From contig CAVUAF010000006.1 in assembly GCA_963739375.1 (NCBI GenBank), forward strand, positions 1-64,000: a stretch of DNA of 64,000 nt, given 5' to 3'. Positions within the stretch are counted from its first letter, which is position 1. Every line of letters begins with the position of its first letter. The translations under genes were made by a program, and so were the position numbers. The notes beneath the pieces are model-generated. The model worked only from the letters and a program-made list of their open reading frames with translations. It made no database searches and was not told where the DNA came from. Shown here one piece after another: positions 51,353-58,703 of this stretch. Source of the DNA: CAVUAF01 sp963739375. GTDB lineage: Bacteria > Acidobacteriota > Terriglobia > Terriglobales > Acidobacteriaceae.

Positions 51353-51747
51353 TCGTGTACCACGACGCCGCGTGCTCCTTCTGCCAGTGGGCGCAGACCC
51401 GGACCACGCGCTGGGACACCGCGCAGCGGCTGGAGTTTCGCGACTACCGCGCGCATGCCGCCGAAACTCCCTTCGCGCTGGCCGAGCTCAGCCGCCACAT
51501 GCACGTGCGCACCCCCGACGGGCGATGGCACGTCGGTTTCTTCGGCTGGGGTGCCGTCCTGAAAGCGCTGCCGCGGTGGCGATGGCTCGGGCACCTCCTG
51601 GCCTGGCCGCCGCTGCGCTGGCTCGGCCCTCCCGGCTACGCCCTGGTGGCGGGCAATCGTTACCGCATTCCGCGCCGGCTGTTGCGCTGGCTGGGAGCGC
51701 CGGAGCCTTGCCTGGCCACCCCGAAAGGCGCCCGCACGTGCGACTGA
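51334..51747 (+). CDS. DCC-family thiol-disulfide oxidoreductase-like protein
   Basis: A 137-residue protein with the DxxCxxC motif of the DCC family (VYHDAACSFCQWAQ) at the N-terminus. A Trp-rich middle (RWRWLGHLLAWPPLRWLGPPGYALVAGNRYRIP broken by helices) and a conserved NRY follow. Predicted thioredoxin-like fold; function for most members is unproven. The frame overlaps the epimerase by 19 bp, so the two are coupled. Start ATG 51334 is the only sensible choice. Confidence 0.85.
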   Translation: MPAGKLIVYHDAACSFCQWAQTRTTRWDTAQRLEFRDYRAHAAETPFALAELSRHMHVRTPDGRWHVGFFGWGAVLKALPRWRWLGHLLAWPPLRWLGPPGYALVAGNRYRIPRRLLRWLGAPEPCLATPKGARTCD

Positions 51748-52076
51748 GCGGGCGCGGGACCCCCTGCAAGTTTCCCCCTTTCCGGCGTTCTCCCGTTAAC
51801 GGGGCCGTCTAAACGGACGCCCCCAACGCGACTTCGGATTCGGAGGTGATCTCGTTCCCCAGCCAGCCGACGCGGGCTTGCCGGGGCTTCGAAACGAAGA
51901 CGCAAAGTGGCGCTTCCGGCTGTGGGTTCCATCTTCCCCTGGGCACGGGCCACGGCCGGAAGCCTCGCTAGCACTTGTGGCGGCAGCGTGGTTTTTTATT
52001 CTTGCGACGGATGCCATCGCGGGCGGGTATTCTGCATCTAATGAACCGGCAACAACGGCCAATTCAGGAGTTACCG
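51748..52076. other. Spacer before the BON lipoprotein gene, no gene recognised
   Basis: A 329-bp gap. It contains a CTTCG-AAA-CGAAG hairpin followed by ACGCAAAG (about 51885-51905), which superficially recalls part of a c-di-GMP riboswitch but lacks the rest. AGGAG at 52066-52070 is the ribosome binding site of the next gene. Confidence 0.5.
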
Positions 52077-53206
52077 ATGAAAGCGAAATCTTCGCTCAGC
52101 ATCACCCTGGCGGTACTGCTGGCAGTGGCGTGGCTGGCGGGCTGTTCGCAACTGCTGCCGCGCAGCGACTCGCAGGTCGCGGCCGAGGTCCAGAACAAGA
52201 TCAATGCCGACGCCAACGTGCCCAATAAGCAGATCACCGTCCGTGCCGAGAAGGGCACGGTGACCCTCACCGGGTTCGTGGGCAGCGAGGGTGAGCGCAC
52301 CCTCGCGGCCAGCGACGCGGGCGCGGTCGCCGGCGTCAAGACCGTGATCAACAATCTCCAGGTGAGCGCCGCCGCCGCCGCCGTGGCTCCGGCCCCGGTG
52401 GCCGCAGCGCCCCCCATGGTGGCGCCACCGGCCGTGAGCGAGCCGGCTCCGGTGGCGGCCCCGGCGCCGCAGAGTGCGCGGCGTACCGATTCAACCGCAG
52501 TTTCGCCGCGGCGGGCGCCGGTAGCCAGTGCCCAGCCGAACCGTGAGTACCGCGCCGCAGCGCCTGCGTCCGCAGCCATCGAGCCACCGCCGGCAGCGGT
52601 AGCTCCTGCCGACGCGGTGGCGAACGCGGCCCCCGCAACTCCCGCAGTTCCGGTGGAACCGGCGCCGGTGACGGTGCCCGATGGCACGGTGCTGAACGTG
52701 CGCCTCATCGACGGCATTGACACTTCGCGCAGCCAGGCGGGCGAAGTCTTCCGCGGCACGCTCGACACGCCCGTCGTGGTGGGCGACAAGGTCGCGGTCC
52801 CGGCCGATGCCGATGTCACCGGCCGCATTGTCCAGGCGAAGCAGGCCGGGCACTACGCCGGGCAGTCGGCGCTGGCGCTGGAGCTGACGCAGATCAGCTA
52901 CAACGGCAAGACTACCAGATCAGCACCGAGCAGTTCCTCAAGCAGGGTTCTTCGCGCGGGAAGCGCACCGCCGGCACGGTGGGTGGCGGCGCGGTCCTGG
53001 GCGCCGTCCTCGGCGGCATCTTCGGCGGCGGCAAGGGTGCGGCCATCGGGGCGACCACGGGCGCGGGCGCCGGCGCCGGCGTCGAGGCCGTCACCAAGCC
53101 CGAAGTGATCCGCCTGCCGTCGGAGTCGCTGGTCACCTTCAAGTTGCAGAACGCCGTCACGGTGACGCCGTCGAACGCGACGCGCGCCCGGCGCATGAAT
53201 CCCTAA
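52077..53206 (+). CDS. BON-domain lipoprotein with glycine-zipper C-terminus; one base missing near 52912
   Basis: About 376 residues once corrected. A lipobox (AVAWLAGC) anchors it to a membrane, followed by a BON domain (SQVAAEVQNKINADANVPN; ITVRAEKGTVTLTGFV). Next are a long Ala/Pro linker, a beta-rich region (VPDGTVLNVRLIDGIDTSRS) and a Gly-zipper (GGAVLGAVLGGIFGGGKGAA). The frame breaks at 52911-52914: AAGACTACCAG should read AAGAC-N-TACCAG so that YQISTEQFLKQG continues. One deleted base explains it. AGGAG six nt upstream sets the start. BON lipoproteins help keep the envelope sound; the zipper is typical of outer-membrane-linked forms. Confidence 0.83.
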
Positions 53207-53231
53207 TTTTCGGGCCCCCTCATTTGCGTGG

Positions 53232-53259
53232 ACGCGGGCAACCTGCCCGCGTCTTTTTT
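53232..53259 (+). terminator. Rho-independent terminator after the BON gene
   Basis: ACGCGGGC-AACCT-GCCCGCGT followed by CTTTTTTT. Same GTGGACGCGGGC family as at 19817. Confidence 0.9.
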
Positions 53260-53265
53260 TGGAAG

Positions 53266-53337
53266 TCAGTGGGCCGCCTGGACCGCCACCGAGACGAACA
53301 GCAGAAGAAGCACCGCCACCACGCCCCAGACTTTCAT
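53266..53337 (-). CDS. 23-residue membrane peptide (short ORF)
   Basis: A short frame starting MKVWGVVAVLLLLFVSVAV and ending QAAH, 23 residues. Lys at position 2 followed by a hydrophobic core of about 17 residues fits a membrane peptide or a bare signal sequence. GCTACAAT (-10 at 53345-53350) ends seven nt before the ATG, the same near-leaderless layout as other genes here. It occupies the gap between a terminator and tRNA-Lys on the opposite strand. Too short for family assignment; could be a chance frame. Confidence 0.5.
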   Translation of the reverse strand: MKVWGVVAVLLLLFVSVAVQAAH

Positions 53338-53352
53338 GGCCGCGATTGTAGC
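53338..53352 (-). promoter_or_regulatory. GCTACAAT -10 box before the 23-residue ORF
   Basis: TACAAT at 53345-53350 on the minus strand, seven nt before the ATG at 53337. Confidence 0.5.
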
Positions 53353-53425
53353 CGCCGCTGGCTGCGCCGCAGAACTGGAATCTCCGTCCGCTTCGCTCTG
53401 CTAAACTGAGAACCTACCTACTCGT

Positions 53426-53501
53426 GGGCGCGTAGCTCAGGCGGTAGAGCATCTGCCTTTTAAGCAGAGGGTCCCGGGTTCGAGTCCCGGCGCGCTCACC
53501 A
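53426..53501 (+). tRNA. tRNA-Lys (anticodon TTT)
   Basis: Acceptor arms GGGCGCG (53426-53432) and CGCGCTC (53491-53497) pair with one G-T. The D-arm is GCTC-AGGCGGTA-GAGC. Anticodon stem TCTGC/GCAGA encloses loop CTTTTAA with TTT at 53459-53461. T-arm CCGGG-TTCGAGT-CCCGG is perfect. CCA is encoded at 53499-53501. Confidence 0.98.
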
Positions 53502-53527
53502 CGTCATCTTCCCACCAGCCTTACTCT

Positions 53528-54821
53528 TCACGCCGGCAGCGGCTGGCCGCGCGTTTCCACGCCCAGCGGCAGCAAGAGCAGTCCGATAGCGAAGGCGATG
53601 GCGGTCAGCGCCACCGGAACGCCGATGCTGCCGAAGCGCGCCACCCCGGCGCCCACCAGGAAGGTGATGGCGGCGCCGCCAAAGCGTCCCACGGAAGTGG
53701 CGAAGGCAAAGGCGCTGGCCCGGCACGCGGTCGGGTATTGCTCCGGCAACCAGATGGTGTACACCGCGAAGTTGGCCCCGCCAAAGCCGATGAAGACCAG
53801 GCACAGCTCAGAACCAGGCGAGCGCCCGCGGCAGGTAGAAGACGTACCCGAAGCCGAGCGCAATGAAGACCAGCATCAGGCCAAAGAAGAGGGCGAGGGC
53901 GCCGCGGCGGCCGAGCCGGTCGCTGAGCGCGGGCGCAGCGAAGCACCCGAGCACCGTCGCCAGCGAGAGAATCACCGTCGCCTGCGAGGCCGCGCGTTGT
54001 GCCGCGCCCGCGCTGGCTCCGGCCTGCGTCGCCATATAGGTGACGGACGCGGGCACGTACACCGATCCCGCCCAGAGCCCCACGACGGAGATGAAAACAT
54101 AGACGCAATTCAGCAGGGTGCGGCGGCGCAGCGCGGGAGAGAACAACAGTGCCAGCGAACGGCGCAAGTGCTCGCCGGCGGCTTCTCGCGTCTGCTGCCA
54201 GCGCTCCGGTTCGTGGACGCCGCGGCGAATCCACGCCACCACCAGCGCCGGCGTGCCGCCGAGGGCGAACATGGCGCGCCACCCGTAGTGCGCCCCCACG
54301 GTGTAGTTGGCCAGCGCCGCCAGCAGGATGCCGAGGTAGTAGCCGGTGTGCATCAGGCCCGCGCCCCAGGCGCGACGTTCCTCGGGCCACTCTTCGGCAA
54401 CGAAGGTGCCGCCCATCGCCCACTCGCCGCCGATCCCGATCCCGGCCAGAAAACGAAATGCCGCCAGCTGCCACATGTTCCCCGCCAGCGCTCCCGCAAA
54501 AGTGAAGACCGAGTACCACACCACCGTCAGCATCAGCATGCGGACGCGTCCGAAGCGATCGGCCAGCGGTCCCCAGAGCGAGGCAAAGCCCCAGCCCACC
54601 AGAAACAGCGCGAACAGAAGGCCGCCGTAATAGCCCTCGGCGGCGGGCGTAGCGGCGATGCCCGAGCGCGGCAGCAGGTCGCGCAGCGCCGGCACCATCA
54701 CCAGCGCGTAGATGAACGAATCCATGCCGTCGAGCGTCCAACCGGTCCACGCGGCCCAGAAGCCGCGCACCTGGTTGCGGTCCAGCGCGGGACGGGAGCG
54801 AGACAACAGCGAAGAGGGCAT
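53528..54821 (-). CDS. Major facilitator superfamily transporter (sugar/metabolite:H+ type), one extra base near 53809
   Basis: About 430 residues with 12 predicted helices once the frame is mended. It shows the MFS loop motif GPLADRFGRVRML after TM2 and GIGIGGEWAMGG in TM4, with the aromatic acid / SP-type segment WPEERRAWGAGL. The first frame stops after LPRALAWF at about 53809; the rest (LVFIGFGGANFAVYTIWLPE to the end) lies in another frame. One extra T in GGTTCTGAG explains it. Start ATG 54821: TACAAT ends eight nt upstream and there is no ribosome binding site. Substrate unknown. Confidence 0.83.
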
Positions 54822-54837
54822 GCGGGCGCATTGTAGA
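54822..54837 (-). promoter_or_regulatory. TCTACAAT -10 box, near-leaderless promoter of the MFS gene
   Basis: TACAAT at 54830-54835 on the minus strand, eight nt before the ATG. Confidence 0.6.
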
Positions 54838-54991
54838 CCTGCGAGTCGGGAACGGGTAACCAACGGCGCGTTACTCGCGGACCACCTCGGAGATGAGACG
54901 GACGTTGACCTGAGGCTGGTCCCTTGCTACCGTGGCGCTACCTCCCCTGCAATACTCTGCGCTGCCAGCTGCCGGGTTCGTGGAGAACGCA

Positions 54992-57900
54992 ATGCGTTTG
55001 CTGACCCGAGTTGAGCGTTTGCGAACGACCGTCTGGCTGATCGCCGCCGTGTTGCCGCTGGCAGCAACTGCTGCCCTGGCCCAATCGGCAGCAAGCCATG
55101 GGCAAGGCGGGCCCGGCGGAGTACCGACTCCGGCCGTGGACGCCGTGTGGCAGACCTCCGCGCCGCTGCGCAGCGCCAACGAACGAGCTCCCGAGCGGCT
55201 GGTGCCAGCACTCTCGCCCGCGCAGGTGGCGGCCAAGGCAGAAGCCAACCGCTGCGCCGCCTACCGGCGCGCCGGCGGCGTTGGCGAATGTGCACCGGCA
55301 ACCGCGCAGCGAACGCTCAATCCCAGCGGCGACAGCGCGCCACTGCGCAGCGAGCGCCTGGCGCGCGCCATCGCCACGCCGTCCGTGTCGTTCACCGACC
55401 GCACGACCATCCCGGCTTACCTGTCGCCGTCCATTGCCGTGGGCCCCACGCGTATCTTGACCGCTTACTACATGAATTATCTTGCGGTGTATGACAAGGT
55501 GGGGAATCTCCTGGCCCGAGCGACACCGAATTTCACCGGCTTGGCGGGCGTTGGGGGCGATGCCAGAGTGCTCTGGGACCCTTACCTCGCCCGTTTCTGG
55601 ATGGTGGTCAACGGGAATGACGGCACGGTGGTGGCCATTGGTCTCTCCAACACCAGCGATCCCTTGCCGCTGAGCTCGAGCGGCTGGCGCATGTGGTTGC
55701 TCAACATCCAGCAGGACGGCGGCACCAGCACTACGAATATCTGTGGGTTGCCGCAGATCGGCGTCGACACGCAGGCCGTCTACCTCGCCTGCGACATGAT
55801 GAGCAGCAGCACGTTGGTGTTCCAGTACGCCAAGGTGCGGGTCATGTCGAAGTCGCAGTTTGTGAACAACACTTGCTGCGCCTGGTGGGACCGCTGGGGC
55901 ATGACGGATGCCGACGGCGTCACCAAGTCGCGGACGCTGCTGCCGGCGCACATGGTGGGCGCCACCGACAGCGACGGCGAGTTCGTCGTGAACTCCGACT
56001 TCGCCATTCAATCCAAGATCGAGGTGATGCGGATCACCAACCCGCTGAACTGCTGTACCAGCACCCCTTCCAGTCCGACCTTCGCCTTCGCCACAGCCAC
56101 GACGGCCGCCTGGAGCGTCTCCCCCGACGCCTCCCAGCCCGGCACCACGACCCTCATCGACACTGCGTTTCCGCAGCTCCGCTTCGCCCTGTGGCGGCGC
56201 GGCAAGCTCCTGACCGGACACAACGTCGGCTGTAACTCCGGCGCCGATTCCTGTCTCGGCGTCAAGGAAATCAACACCAGCTCCTACCCCTCCCTCACCA
56301 TCATCAACGACTGGGACCTGGCGCAGACGGGCGTGGACCTCTACTACCCGGCCGCGGACGTGAACGGTCTGGGGCAGCGCACCCTGGTGTACACGCGCTC
56401 CGGTCCGACGGAACTGCCCTCGATGGCTATCGTCGGCATCCCCGACAGCGGTACCTGCACCCAGTGCATTGACGGGTCGGAAATCGTCGTCAAGGTCGGC
56501 GAGGCTAACTACGGCAGCTACCAGTGGGGCCCCTTCTTAGGCGCGACCGCCGATCCCGACGGGGTGGGAATCTGGGTGAACGGACTCTATGCGGCTTCGC
56601 CCGGGGCCACGGTGGGATCGCGCGTGGCCCTGACCTACGAGAGCGCGGCGCAAACGGTGTCCGCACCCGTCGCAACTTCGCTCGTGCCCAGTTCGGCGAC
56701 CGCCGGTGGCGCCAGCCTCGGGCTCATCGTCAACGGTGGCAGCTTTGTGCCCTCCGCCATGGTGTTGTGGAACGGCTCGCCCCGCACCACCACCTACGTG
56801 AGCAGCACGCAGCTCACCGCGCTGATCTCCGCGACGGACATCCAAAACCCGGGCACGGCGCAGGTGACGGTGCAGCAGGCCGGCCTGACCTCGGGTGCGC
56901 TTAGCTTCATCATCGGCGTCTCGGGGGTGAGTGTCACCAGCCTCTCGCCGAGTTCCGTTTTTGCCGTGGGCCCGGCCTTCACCCTGACGGTGAACGGCAG
57001 CGGCTTTGTCTCCGGCGCTACGGTGCTGTGGAATGGCGCCGCCCGCACCACTACCTTCATCAGCGGCACGCAGGTGACGGCCGCGATTTCGGCCGTCGAC
57101 ATTGCCACCCCGGGTTCCGCTACGGTGGCGGTGCGCGTTTCCCCCTTCGTGACCTCGAATACGGTGAGCTTCACCATCACGACGCCGACCCCGGTGATCA
57201 GCGCGCTGTCGCCGTCGTCGGTCCCGGTGGGCAGCGCCGCCTTTGTCTTGACGGTGAATGGCAGCGCCTTTGTCTCTGGCGCCACCGTGGTGTGGAACGG
57301 CTCCGACCGTACCACCACCTATCTCAGCAGCACCCAGCTGAGGACGACCATCACGGCCAGCGACGTGGCCACCGCGGGCACCTTCCCGGTCACGGTGCGG
57401 CAGCCTAACAGCACCATCGTGTCGGCGGCCGTCCCCTTCAGCGTGGTCACCGTGAGCGCCACCATCAGCAGCCTCTCGCCGAGCACCATCGCCGCGGGCA
57501 GCGCCGGCTTCACCTTGACGGTGAACGGCAGCGGCTTCCTGTCGGGTTCGACCGTGCTGTGGAATGGCGCGCCGCGGACGACGGCGTTCGTCAGTGCCAA
57601 CCAGATGACGGCGCAGATTCCGCCCACGGATATCGCGGTCGGAGGCACCGTCGCGGTGCAGGTGCGCCTGCCCAACAACGCCCTCAGCAACACGGCCACC
57701 TTCACCATTACCAGCGGGGCGGCAGTCTTGACTTCGGTTTCGCCCGGCATTGTGGTGTTCGGGGGCGCGGCGTTCACGCTCACGGTGACCGGCCAGAACT
57801 TCGTGTCCGGGGCGTCGGTCTCGATCAGCGGCAACCCGCGCACGACCACGTTCCTCAGCTCGACGCAGTTGAACGCCAACATCCTGGCCGCCGACCTCAC

Positions 57901-58702
57901 TACCTTTCAGGGGCCACGCCCGATTACGGTGACGAATCCGGCGTCGGCCGCCTCCAATACGGTCAACCTCCTGGTCAGCAACAGCGACACCGCCTACAAC
58001 CTGAGCCAGTACGTGCCGCACATCCCGTATGGCGGCAGCTTTACCACCAAGCTGACCGTTACCAACCTGAGCGGCAGTTCGCCGGCGCCCTTTTTGATCC
58101 GTTATTACAACCAGAGCGGCGCCCTGCTTAAGACCGAGGGCTACCTGCTGAACGCGGCGCAGACGGTGCGGGTGAACATCACCGGCGGCAGCTCGACACT
58201 GACCCAATGGGCGGTCATCAGCACGCAGGCGACGCTGCTGGTGAACGCCTTCTTTGAGATCAACGGTGGCGGCGGGCCCACCAACGTGACCAATACGATC
58301 GGGTTCAACGACCAGCCCAGCATGACCGACTTCTCGGTGCCGGTGGAGTTGCAGCCCTCGCCTGCGCCCGGCATCACTATCGGCATCGCGCTGGCCAATC
58401 CCAACGCCAGCAGCACCACCGTGACCCTGCAGCTGGTGGGCTGTATCCCGAACTGCGATGCGACGACCGGCGGCGTCGGGGTCGTGCTGGCGACCGACAC
58501 GGTGAACCTGAACCCGCTGGGGCAGCAAATCTACAGCCTGCAGGATGCGACGCGGCTGCCGAACATTGCCGCCCGTCTGCCCAACGGCAACTTCCTCGGG
58601 GTGTTGACGGTGCACGCGACCTCTCCCATTACGGCCATTGCCCTGGAGGACGACTTTGGACCGTTCTCCGCCATTCCCATCATGCCGGGACGTGCGAGGT
58701 GA
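54992..58702 (+). CDS. Giant secreted protein with propeller-like N-half, IPT/TIG repeats and shared C-terminal module
   Basis: About 1,236 residues. The signal peptide ends near LAATAALAQ. The N-half (ILTAYYMNYLAVYDKVGNLL; RFWMVVNGNDGTVVAIGLSN) looks like a beta-propeller with several Cys pairs. It is followed by about five to six IPT/TIG repeats of ~86 residues, each with a P-S-S start, LTVNGSGFVSGATVLWNG and RTTTFxS. The final ~220 residues (YVPHIPYGGSFTTKLTVTNL to DDFGPFSAIPIMPGRAR) are the module also found at 155 and 58704. GGAG six nt upstream supports ATG 54992. It precedes a related gene by one base, forming a pair. Function unknown; adhesion is a guess. Confidence 0.85.
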   Translation: MRLLTRVERLRTTVWLIAAVLPLAATAALAQSAASHGQGGPGGVPTPAVDAVWQTSAPLRSANERAPERLVPALSPAQVAAKAEANRCAAYRRAGGVGECAPATAQRTLNPSGDSAPLRSERLARAIATPSVSFTDRTTIPAYLSPSIAVGPTRILTAYYMNYLAVYDKVGNLLARATPNFTGLAGVGGDARVLWDPYLARFWMVVNGNDGTVVAIGLSNTSDPLPLSSSGWRMWLLNIQQDGGTSTTNICGLPQIGVDTQAVYLACDMMSSSTLVFQYAKVRVMSKSQFVNNTCCAWWDRWGMTDADGVTKSRTLLPAHMVGATDSDGEFVVNSDFAIQSKIEVMRITNPLNCCTSTPSSPTFAFATATTAAWSVSPDASQPGTTTLIDTAFPQLRFALWRRGKLLTGHNVGCNSGADSCLGVKEINTSSYPSLTIINDWDLAQTGVDLYYPAADVNGLGQRTLVYTRSGPTELPSMAIVGIPDSGTCTQCIDGSEIVVKVGEANYGSYQWGPFLGATADPDGVGIWVNGLYAASPGATVGSRVALTYESAAQTVSAPVATSLVPSSATAGGASLGLIVNGGSFVPSAMVLWNGSPRTTTYVSSTQLTALISATDIQNPGTAQVTVQQAGLTSGALSFIIGVSGVSVTSLSPSSVFAVGPAFTLTVNGSGFVSGATVLWNGAARTTTFISGTQVTAAISAVDIATPGSATVAVRVSPFVTSNTVSFTITTPTPVISALSPSSVPVGSAAFVLTVNGSAFVSGATVVWNGSDRTTTYLSSTQLRTTITASDVATAGTFPVTVRQPNSTIVSAAVPFSVVTVSATISSLSPSTIAAGSAGFTLTVNGSGFLSGSTVLWNGAPRTTAFVSANQMTAQIPPTDIAVGGTVAVQVRLPNNALSNTATFTITSGAAVLTSVSPGIVVFGGAAFTLTVTGQNFVSGASVSISGNPRTTTFLSSTQLNANILAADLTTFQGPRPITVTNPASAASNTVNLLVSNSDTAYNLSQYVPHIPYGGSFTTKLTVTNLSGSSPAPFLIRYYNQSGALLKTEGYLLNAAQTVRVNITGGSSTLTQWAVISTQATLLVNAFFEINGGGGPTNVTNTIGFNDQPSMTDFSVPVELQPSPAPGITIGIALANPNASSTTVTLQLVGCIPNCDATTGGVGVVLATDTVNLNPLGQQIYSLQDATRLPNIAARLPNGNFLGVLTVHATSPITAIALEDDFGPFSAIPIMPGRAR

Positions 58703-58703
58703 T

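Noticed and set aside
51870..51930. c-di-GMP (GEMM-I) riboswitch before the BON gene
   Set aside because: CTTCGAAACGAAG-ACGCAAAG recalls one part, but the GCAAACC segment and the second helix are missing.
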